Shown here: positions 1-5,157 of the stretch, piece by piece
Numbering within the stretch: position 1 is the stretch's first letter
Layout of the letters: every line of letters starts with the position of its first letter
Assembly (NCBI GenBank): GCA_023299965.1
Contig: JALZVN010000332.1
Location: 1-5,157, forward strand
Direction: 5' to 3'
Source of the DNA: Saprospiraceae bacterium
GTDB taxonomy: Bacteria > Bacteroidota > Bacteroidia > Chitinophagales > Saprospiraceae
DNA length: 5,157 nt
Translations under genes and position numbers: made by a program
The notes under the pieces: model-generated
The model's input: the letters and a program-made list of their open reading frames with translations, nothing else
The model's database searches: none
Told to the model about the DNA's origin: nothing

Positions 1-2481
1 AGGATCGCTACACGTAATAGTTGCTGCAGTACCTGCATTTGGAGTAGGTACATTTTGATCTAATTCGACAGTAGTAAATACCTCTGTGGTGCAACTATTG
101 CTAACATCGGTTACTACTAATTGATATTGACCTTCTACACCCACATTAATAGTGGATGTATTTCCAATACTTGCACCTGCTGGGTCAAACCAAGTATATA
201 TAATATTATTTCCTACAGAAGAATTTGGTCCTCCTATTTCTACCATTGGCTCAGCACATGTAATCGTATCTTGGACACCTGAATCAGCATCTGGAAAAAT
301 ACTATTATTAACAATTGTCGCAGATGACTCTACGGTACATTGTGTAGCGATATTCGTAATGATTACCTCATACTGACCTGATATATCTGTGGTAAAATTA
401 GCATCATTAGAAACAGAAGTACCCATTTGATCGAACCATTCAAAAGCAAAGTCAGCCATATTTCCTGCCACCGTAGCTTCTAAAGTAGTAGTAGGATTTA
501 CACAATCTAGACTTTTATCCACCCCCGCATTCCCTAGTGGTGGCAATACCATTTCCTCTACTCTTACTTGAATAGAATCGGAGCACATAAGAGCATTGTC
601 TGTAACAATCAACTCATAAGTCCCTGGATTCGTAACATCTAAATTAAGGTCAGTTGAGATCAAAACGTCATTGTTGTCAAACCACTGATAAGAAACATCA
701 GGTCCAACACTAGAACCTGAACTACTCAAGGTAACTGTAGTCACACCACATGTCAGAGTATCAGGTATGATGACAGCCGCCATTGCTGTAGCTGGATCTT
801 CGCTAACAGAAACAGTTTCCGAATCAATACATCCGTTATTTGTATTTTCTATAGTAAGGGTGTAATCTCCCTGTAAAGTTGTTGTAAATGTAGGAGCACT
901 GCTAATCAAGGTACCCGCTGCATCCGTCCAGCTGTATTCAAACTCAGCTCCAACTGAAGAACCAGCTCCTCCTAAAGTAGCCTCTCTAGACGAACAAGTA
1001 AGCATGAACGCTGAACCAACATCTACTGTTGGCATGGCAAAATCATCTGTTATATTTACCGAAGCCGATGTGGTACAGTTGTTATTAGTATTGGTCACCT
1101 CGAGTGTATACATCCCCATACTTGCCACAGATAATGTAGCATCAGTACCTATCACTCCTGGACTAGTTGTGCTGGTCCAGGCATAGGAAAATTCAGCTCC
1201 TGTGCTCGTAGTGCCACCTCCTATTTCAGTAGTTGGCACATTACAATCTAGCAATACGTCATTCCCTGGATTAGCTATTGGTGGTGCTGCATTCTGGATG
1301 ACTGCAACTGGCATAGTAGCAGTACAACCATTTGGTCCTATTATCTCCAATGAATAAGATCCGCCTTCTGTAACTACTGGATTTGCCATAGTAGAAGTAA
1401 ACATGTTAGGTCCTGTCCATAAATAACTTACACCTACTGTAGTAGATGCCCCTTGTAAAGTAGCATCTAAGGTGGTGCAGTCTATTTCATTACTAGCCGT
1501 AGCAGAGATATCTGGAGCAACCATATCAGCTACTACCAGTTCTGTAATCGTGGTGCTACATCCTGCAGCAGTCATTACAACTAAAGTATATGTACCGCCT
1601 TCCGCAACCGTGATCTCAGCTGTACTACCAAGTGGACCTGCAGGACCACTCCAAGCAAATGTGGCACCTACTGTGCTACTAGAAGCGGTCAACTTTGTAT
1701 CATTATCTAAACAATCAATATCATTTTCCTTGGCTATGTTAGCATCAGGATTACCCATGGCTGTCACCTCTACATCATCCATAGCAACACAACCATTTGG
1801 TGCCGTAACAGTAACCGTATATGTACCTGCATTAGTAGTAGTGAACGATTGATCGGTAGTACTAAACATATTGGGTCCTGTCCAACTATAAGTCAAACCG
1901 GCAATCGTAGAATTTCCTGAAATAGTTGTACTTGTATTGATGCAATCAATATTGTTTGTTGATATGGCAACAATATTTGGAGGCATATTATCTGTATCGA
2001 CTAAAACGTCCCTAGTATACATACATCCCGTGGTATTATTCTCAACACCTAAAGTATAGGTCCCTTCAGCCGAAACTTCTATCGTACTAGAATTTGGATT
2101 AGACATAGGTGTAATAGTCCCATCTACTGTAGACCAAGAATAAGTAAAGTCTCCTGGGCTTGCCAAATTTGGATCAATAGAAACGGTAAGATCTGTACAA
2201 GTAATAGTATATGATGGATCAAAATTGAAAGTAGGTTCATCCATATTCTCTGTAACTGCAATACTTATCTCATCTCTACAACATGATACAACATCTACAA
2301 CCGACAAAGTGTAGTCCCCTAGAGCATCTACTGTAGGAGTAAGTGTATTAGCTCCAGAAACAATGTTACCATTCATAGTTGTCCACAAATATTCAACATT
2401 TACACGTTGGGTACTTGCCATTCCATCCAGATTGATTTGATTGCCAATACAAAGTTCAGCGTCCTCCGCTTCTGCTTCTAC
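1..2481 (-). repeat. Array of ten complete Ig/PKD-like protein repeats plus the start of an eleventh
   Basis: Approximate units by residue, with their Cys pairs: R1 166-245 (C176/C232), R2 248-327 (C260/C318), R3 333-406 (C345/C396), R4 410-484 (C422/C473), R5 488-562 (C500/C551), R6 566-645 (C578/C634), R7 649-727 (C661/C716), R8 731-808 (C743/C798), R9 812-891 (C825/C880), R10 895-973 (C907/C962), R11 from 977 (C989). Each complete unit has one core Trp: 198, 281, 365, 442, 520, 600, 683, 765, 847, 929. R3-R5 carry a W[TS]GP motif; R6-R10 mostly carry an SxGxxxxYxW form. The repeats are clear in protein but diverged in DNA, so this is an old expansion rather than a fresh DNA tandem array. 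Such chains usually form a rod or stalk that holds a functional end away from the cell. Confidence 0.88.
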
Positions 2482-2976
2482 ATCGGGTAGAATTCCTCTT
2501 ATAACATCGATGGTGAAATCACAAACATCACCTTCAAATCCATCTATCATGAGATAGTATTCTTGACCTATAACTACAGGTGCTGATATAACATTGAGCG
2601 GTGCTGGTGCACCAAAACTCGCACAAATACTTTCTAGCGTATAGTTTGAACAATCTCCAGTGGTATATAAAGCTGCTTGTAAGCCTTTTGCCGTTGTGCA
2701 ATTAGAAGGTACAATAGAAATAGCAATGACATCTTCATCCGCTATAAAGCGAAAGTATTGGTCATTTTCTACTAGTCCACAGAAACCATCCGGTGGTACC
2801 CCTGCTGTAAAACCTCCGCTGGAGCCTACATAGCCATCCAAGTTGCAACTCATCAATGGTGCATCTACGCAATTATCCCCCCCTTGAGGTGCGGGTTGGC
2901 AGGTTTGTGCTTTAATATTTAATGTAGCAAATACAATAAATACAAGCACAGATAAAAATCTGTACAATGGACACAT
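1..2976 (-). CDS. Secreted multi-repeat Ig-like (PKD-like) surface protein, 3' end missing
   Basis: An uninterrupted frame runs from ATG at 2976 to the window edge: 992 codons, no stop, C-terminus outside. Visible order: signal peptide (residues 1-23), Cys-rich N-terminal domain (about 25-160), then ten Ig-like repeats of 75-80 residues and the start of an eleventh (about 166-992). Each complete repeat has a Cys near its start, a Trp in a [YF]xW motif, a G-x-Y strand and a second Cys, usually in NGC or a similar turn. The start is chosen because a good signal peptide follows at once; upstream DNA is A-rich without a clear Shine-Dalgarno, as is usual in Bacteroidota. ATG at 2987 is out of frame and closes after 22 codons. 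The upstream neighbour is a T9SS-exported repeat protein on the same strand, separated by a terminator, so this gene needs its own promoter. The likely role is adhesion or another surface function (inference); no catalytic motif is visible. A C-terminal T9SS sorting domain is expected but not seen. Confidence 0.92.
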   Translation of the reverse strand, partial: MCPLYRFLSVLVFIVFATLNIKAQTCQPAPQGGDNCVDAPLMSCNLDGYVGSSGGFTAGVPPDGFCGLVENDQYFRFIADEDVIAISIVPSNCTTAKGLQAALYTTGDCSNYTLESICASFGAPAPLNVISAPVVIGQEYYLMIDGFEGDVCDFTIDVIRGILPDVEAEAEDAELCIGNQINLDGMASTQRVNVEYLWTTMNGNIVSGANTLTPTVDALGDYTLSVVDVVSCCRDEISIAVTENMDEPTFNFDPSYTITCTDLTVSIDPNLASPGDFTYSWSTVDGTITPMSNPNSSTIEVSAEGTYTLGVENNTTGCMYTRDVLVDTDNMPPNIVAISTNNIDCINTSTTISGNSTIAGLTYSWTGPNMFSTTDQSFTTTNAGTYTVTVTAPNGCVAMDDVEVTAMGNPDANIAKENDIDCLDNDTKLTASSSTVGATFAWSGPAGPLGSTAEITVAEGGTYTLVVMTAAGCSTTITELVVADMVAPDISATASNEIDCTTLDATLQGASTTVGVSYLWTGPNMFTSTMANPVVTEGGSYSLEIIGPNGCTATMPVAVIQNAAPPIANPGNDVLLDCNVPTTEIGGGTTSTGAEFSYAWTSTTSPGVIGTDATLSVASMGMYTLEVTNTNNNCTTSASVNITDDFAMPTVDVGSAFMLTCSSREATLGGAGSSVGAEFEYSWTDAAGTLISSAPTFTTTLQGDYTLTIENTNNGCIDSETVSVSEDPATAMAAVIIPDTLTCGVTTVTLSSSGSSVGPDVSYQWFDNNDVLISTDLNLDVTNPGTYELIVTDNALMCSDSIQVRVEEMVLPPLGNAGVDKSLDCVNPTTTLEATVAGNMADFAFEWFDQMGTSVSNDANFTTDISGQYEVIITNIATQCTVESSATIVNNSIFPDADSGVQDTITCAEPMVEIGGPNSSVGNNIIYTWFDPAGASIGNTSTINVGVEGQYQLVVTDVSNSCTTEVFTTVELDQNVPTPNAGTAATITCSDP
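2497..2904 (-). other. Cys-rich N-terminal domain, PPC-like beta-sandwich (tentative)
   Basis: Residues about 25-160 differ from the downstream repeats. They hold eight Cys (26, 36, 44, 66, 93, 109, 118, 152), an even number compatible with disulfides after export. Key segments are FCGLVENDQYFRF (65-77), a hydrophobic strand VIAISIVPSNC (83-93) and EYYLMIDGFEGDVCDF (139-154). The pattern 'ND-aromatic-FxF ... YYLxIDG ... GDxCxFxI' resembles heads found on large Bacteroidota multi-Ig proteins and the pre-peptidase C-terminal (PPC) beta-sandwich. The PPC comparison is from memory and is tentative. A ligand-binding or capping role at the exposed N-terminus is only a guess. Confidence 0.55.
2908..2976 (-). 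other. Sec signal peptide of the repeat protein
   Basis: Residues 1-23 have a short N-region with one Arg (MCPLYR), a hydrophobic core (FLSVLVFIVFATL) and a polar end NIKA followed by QT. Cleavage after Ala23, before Gln24, fits the A-x-A-like rule (I-K-A) and the A|Q junction common in Bacteroidota. A Cys at position 2 lies before the hydrophobic core and is not in a lipobox, so a lipoprotein is unlikely. Export across the inner membrane by Sec is inferred from this. Confidence 0.88.
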
Positions 2977-3281
2977 AATTTTCTCATTCAACTTTAAACA
3001 ATAGATAGGAGGATATAGTCTATTAACACCATAAAAGTAGATGAGAAAACAAAGTGATTTTTCTAAATAAATGGGACTTTGTGTCTAGCTAAATGAAAAA
3101 TAGTAAACAAAAAAAGGATTTATAATAAGCTATTATCCAACATCTTAGACACAATTGAGCTATTTTTAACATTATAAAACATGACAAAAAGTAGATATTA
3201 TAAATCTAACTAGCGGTGTCTATTAAATTATCATGTAACTCAATTTCGATATGCGTATAGTAGTGTTATAGATAGGTATAT
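2977..3281. other. AT-rich intergenic leader region without genes
   Basis: These 305 bp separate the terminator of the right-hand gene from the start of the left-hand gene and contain no plausible coding sequence on either strand. G+C is about 26% over 3001-3280 by hand count, against roughly 40% in sampled coding lines. The promoter of the left-hand gene should lie here, because the terminator would block read-through. I looked for the Bacteroidota promoter pattern (TTTG, about 19-20 nt, TAnnTTTG) on the minus strand and found no full match. The nearest -7-like words are TCACTTTG (3057-3050) and TACTTTTA (3040-3033), each one base off and without a TTTG at the right distance. No riboswitch, tRNA or other RNA was recognised. 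Confidence 0.7.
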
Positions 3282-3343
3282 AAAAAAAGGGTCACTAATC
3301 TTCCGATTAGTGACCCTTTTTTAAATATTATTAAAAAGTAGAT
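3033..3343 (-). repeat. 10-mer ATCTACTTTT, three dispersed copies
   Basis: On the minus strand ATCTACTTTT occurs at 3343-3334 (touching the last base of the right-hand gene's stop codon), 3196-3187 and 3042-3033. The first two copies share an eleventh base (ATCTACTTTTT). Spacings are 147 and 154 bp. No function is assigned. The inner TACTTTT resembles the Bacteroidota -7 element TAnnTTTG, but no matching -33 element is present. Copies could be remnants of duplication, a regulator site or coincidence in AT-rich DNA. Confidence 0.4.
3282..3322 (-). terminator. Strong intrinsic terminator of the right-hand gene
   Basis: A perfect 18-bp inverted repeat (3283-3300 with 3305-3322) surrounds a 4-nt loop. 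The core stem is GGGTCACTAATC / GATTAGTGACCC, flanked by an A run on one side and a T run on the other. Read on the minus strand it starts 20 nt after the TAA at 3345-3343, has a GGAA (GNRA-type) tetraloop closed by C-G, and ends in seven U residues (3288-3282). Because the flanks are A7 and T6, the same element could also stop transcription on the plus strand, where the loop would be UUCC. It separates the transcription of the two genes. Confidence 0.94.
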
Positions 3344-5157
3344 TATCTGATAAGCGTAATATCACCTTCATATAAAATCTCTTCTCCGTCAATAAATTCG
3401 ACAAGTACTTTGTATACATAAACCCCAGGGCTCATATCTTCTGTTCTGAACGTACCATTCCATCCATTTACTTCTAACAAGGCATCAGCTGGTGTCATTG
3501 TTTCTTGGAAGAATACTTGCTCACCCCAACGATCATAGATCGCTAAATCATTGATACTTGTAATAAGGTTAATATCCGCATATACTGTGAAAAAGTCATT
3601 TGCCCCATCTCTATTAGGAGAGAAAGCAGAAGGTATATATACCGGTCTCGTCTTCTCTACAAAAATGGTAATGTTATCAGTGATGACACAACCGTCTTCA
3701 TCGAATGCTGTAATCTCATAACTAGTAGTACTAGTAGGTCTTACAAAAGGTGTATTTCCAAGAATTAAAGTATCACTCCATTCTGCAACATCAATATCAA
3801 AGTTTGTATTAGGATTCAAACGAATAGAATCTCCAAATGAGATCACTTGATTATCACCCAACTCTAATGCCAACTCTAATGCTGGATTAATAGTCACTGT
3901 AGAAGGCCACGTACATCCATTGATATCCATAACTACCACTTCATACATCCCTTCTGTCAAACCTAAGAAATCTTCCTGAGTACCGAATGAATCACCTCCA
4001 TCAATAGAATATACATATGGAGCATCACCTCCAGTAACCAAATCAGAACTAATCTCTATAGATCCAGTATTCGGACCAAAACAATTTACGTCATCTCCTA
4101 TTGGATTGATAGCCGTAATCACGTTACTGTTTTCTTCTACATCAACACGATCAATAGTACTACAACCGTTAGCTGGGTCTGTAACAATCAGCTCATATGT
4201 ACCCGCTTCGTTAATCATAGGCGTCAAAGTCGTAGGATCTGAAATAATACCAGGTCCTGACCAGCTAAATGATAATCCATTAGCCGCATTACCAACCAAT
4301 TGAATTACTTCAGTATCACAATCAAGCATTTCCGGCTCATCAATTGACGCTTGCGGAATATCCATAGATGAAGTTACAATTGTTGATCGAACAGTCTCGC
4401 AACCATTATTAACATCTGTAACTGTCACAGAGTATGGACCAGCCATATCAATACCTGAAAGATCTTCAGTAGTAGCAGTAAAGTTGTTTGGTCCTTCCCA
4501 GCTAAATGTAGCATTTGTAGACAACATATCAATACTTACAGTAGTACTTCCTTGAACACAATCTATCTCTCCTCCTGTTATCATAAACGCTGGTGGTATA
4601 ATATCTTGTATTACTTCTACAGTCCTTGTTTCATCACATCCATTACTATCATCACTTACAAATAGTGTATAAGTACCTGGCTCAGTGACCATAATAGTAG
4701 ATTGATCACCCGCATTACCACCAACAGGGTCGGTCCAAGTAAAGTTAAGTGCTCCTTGACCTGTACCTGTAGTACCGTCTGCATCAAGCGCTACCTCCAT
4801 TGTGTTACAAGTAAGCACTAACGGCATTTCGATATCGATAACTGGCTTATCCTCATCTGGTGTAATTTCAACCATGTCAGTCATAATACAACCATTTTCT
4901 CCGTCTGTTACTTGTAGCGTGAATGTACCTGATTCAACAACATCGATTTCTGCTGTATTTCCAATCACCGTTGCTGAAGCATTTGTCCACTCATAGCTAA
5001 GTGGTCCTTGTCCTGTACCTGACCCAACAAGTGATACAAAATCATCTGCACAAGCAAAGTCAGCATCTAAACCTGCATCAGCAGTAGGTTCTGTAACATT
5101 GATCTCCACCATTATTGATTGTGGGATTTCACATAGATTAGCACTATTGAAAACTGT
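3343..5157 (-). CDS. T9SS-exported Ig/SprB-repeat protein with gliding-motility-associated C-terminal domain, 5' end missing
   Basis: 604 codons and a TAA stop are visible; the frame is open to the right edge. The Met at 5112 is internal: 15 in-frame codons precede it (ending CEIPQSI) and continue the repeat pattern. Numbering from that Met, the order is four Ig-like repeats (C21/C75, C102/C159, C185/C238, C265/C317), a SprB-type repeat (about 331-410), a PKD-like module (about 411-487) and a CHU_C/TIGR04131-type sorting domain (about 489-589). Known for the family: such proteins pass the inner membrane by Sec and the outer membrane by the type IX system, and are then released or held at the surface. 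Adhesion or a gliding-related role is inference; the missing N-terminus may carry another domain. It is the last gene before a strong terminator. The downstream gene encodes a similar repeat protein. Confidence 0.95.
   Translation of the reverse strand, partial: TVFNSANLCEIPQSIMVEINVTEPTADAGLDADFACADDFVSLVGSGTGQGPLSYEWTNASATVIGNTAEIDVVESGTFTLQVTDGENGCIMTDMVEITPDEDKPVIDIEMPLVLTCNTMEVALDADGTTGTGQGALNFTWTDPVGGNAGDQSTIMVTEPGTYTLFVSDDSNGCDETRTVEVIQDIIPPAFMITGGEIDCVQGSTTVSIDMLSTNATFSWEGPNNFTATTEDLSGIDMAGPYSVTVTDVNNGCETVRSTIVTSSMDIPQASIDEPEMLDCDTEVIQLVGNAANGLSFSWSGPGIISDPTTLTPMINEAGTYELIVTDPANGCSTIDRVDVEENSNVITAINPIGDDVNCFGPNTGSIEISSDLVTGGDAPYVYSIDGGDSFGTQEDFLGLTEGMYEVVVMDINGCTWPSTVTINPALELALELGDNQVISFGDSIRLNPNTNFDIDVAEWSDTLILGNTPFVRPTSTTSYEITAFDEDGCVITDNITIFVEKTRPVYIPSAFSPNRDGANDFFTVYADINLITSINDLAIYDRWGEQVFFQETMTPADALLEVNGWNGTFRTEDMSPGVYVYKVLVEFIDGEEILYEGDITLIR
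3346..3648 (-). other. Type B T9SS C-terminal sorting domain (CHU_C)
   Basis: Residues about 489-589 hold the hallmark segments: YIPSAFSPNRDGANDFF (492-508), LAIYDRWGEQVFF (523-535), WNGTF (551-555) and SPGVYVYKVLVEF (561-573), ending in a short strand EGDITLIR. This is the gliding-motility-associated C-terminal domain that marks cargo for type IX secretion and is complete to its last residue. Type B signals of this kind are linked to PorP/SprF-like outer-membrane partners in studied flavobacteria; no such partner gene is in the window. Confidence 0.95.
3883..4122 (-). other. SprB-type repeat within the T9SS protein
   Basis: Residues about 331-410 (from the Met at 5112) read VNCFGPNTGSIEI, then GGDAPYVYSIDGG, FLGLTEGMYEVVVMDINGC and TVTINPA. 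This matches the SprB repeat pattern (VxCxGxxxGsIxI ... GGxxPYxYSIDGG ... L..G.Y.V.V.D.NGC). SprB is the mobile gliding adhesin of Flavobacterium, but this repeat is also common in secreted Bacteroidota proteins that are not gliding adhesins. Its presence shows the family style, not the function. Confidence 0.85.
4135..5157 (-). repeat. Four Ig-like protein repeats (and the end of a fifth) in the T9SS protein
   Basis: Numbered from the internal Met at 5112, units are about 9-85, 88-168, 172-247 and 253-326, each with two Cys and a core Trp (42, 126, 205, 284). Units 1 and 2 share GTGQGxLxxxWT and are the closest pair. Units 3 and 4 have FSW[ES]GP, like repeats R3-R5 of the neighbouring gene. 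The 15 codons before the Met, containing one Cys, look like the end of a further repeat. The second Cys sits in an NGC turn in all four complete units. Confidence 0.85.

Noticed and set aside
152..376. Plus-strand open frame of 74 codons; likewise 1004-1186, 4106-4303 and 4802-4996
   Set aside because: All are antisense to the two large genes, short, without recognisable motifs, and arise from the Thr/Val/Ser-rich repeat coding.
1472..1852. 126-codon plus-strand open frame
   Set aside because: It lies wholly antisense to the Ig-repeat gene, its product is a low-complexity Val/Ser/Thr-rich mirror of the repeats, and it has no domain or upstream signal.
1..2481. Possible CRISPR or DNA satellite array because of regular similar words every 220-240 bp
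   Set aside because: The periodicity is that of protein repeats in one continuous reading frame. The DNA units are diverged and there are no constant repeats with unique spacers.
2921..2987. Short minus-strand frame starting at ATG 2987 (about 22 codons) overlapping the start of the left gene
   Set aside because: It is out of frame with the signal peptide and ends quickly. A translational coupling role is possible in principle but nothing supports it.
3050..3057. TCACTTTG on the minus strand as a -7 promoter element
   Set aside because: One mismatch to TAnnTTTG and no TTTG at the expected distance upstream, so it is not called as a promoter.
3018..3226. Direct repeat GTCTATTAA at 3018-3026 and 3218-3226, exactly 200 bp apart
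   Set aside because: A single 9-bp AT-rich pair in 300 bp is expected often enough by chance. No inverted ends or transposase nearby suggest a mobile element.
5110..5112. ATG on the minus strand as the start of the right-hand gene
   Set aside because: Fifteen in-frame codons precede it with no stop, they look like the end of another repeat, and no signal peptide follows the Met. The true start lies outside the window.
1..5157. A new defence, toxin or mobile system
   Set aside because: No nuclease, transposase, ATPase, toxin or transmembrane motif was found in the readable frames. Both genes fit known styles of T9SS-exported repeat proteins.

Overview
The window looks like part of a Bacteroidota chromosome, probably a Saprospiraceae-like member of that phylum. 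The lineage is inferred from three things: a gliding-motility-type C-terminal sorting domain (CHU_C family, type IX secretion), long chains of Cys-paired Ig/PKD-like repeats with the 'aDAGxDxxLxC' style typical of such proteins, and AT-rich DNA without strong Shine-Dalgarno sites. All coding sequence lies on the minus strand, and both genes run off the window.

Layout, read in the direction of transcription (right to left). Positions 5157-3343 hold the 3' part of a large secreted repeat protein: at least four Ig-like repeats, one SprB-type repeat, a PKD-like module and a complete type B T9SS sorting domain, then the stop codon. A very strong hairpin terminator (3322-3282) lies 20 nt after that stop. 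Next comes about 305 bp of very AT-rich DNA (3281-2977, about 26% G+C over 3001-3280 by hand count) with no gene. It must carry the leader, and probably the promoter, of the second gene. Positions 2976-1 hold the 5' part of that gene: 992 codons open to the window edge, with a signal peptide, a Cys-rich N-terminal beta-sandwich-like domain, ten complete Ig-like repeats and the start of an eleventh.

The two genes are tandem, separately terminated neighbours that encode the same general kind of product: very long, exported, cell-surface or secreted adhesin-like proteins. The T9SS signal is seen only in the rightmost gene; for the other it is a prediction, because its C-terminus is outside the window. 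Neither protein shows a catalytic domain in the visible part.

I found no RNA gene, mobile element, CRISPR array or defence/toxin module. The less ordinary signals are the ordering of repeat subtypes in the two proteins, a 10-mer (ATCTACTTTT on the minus strand) present three times around the intergenic gap, and the very strong terminator. I see no convincing new biological system here.
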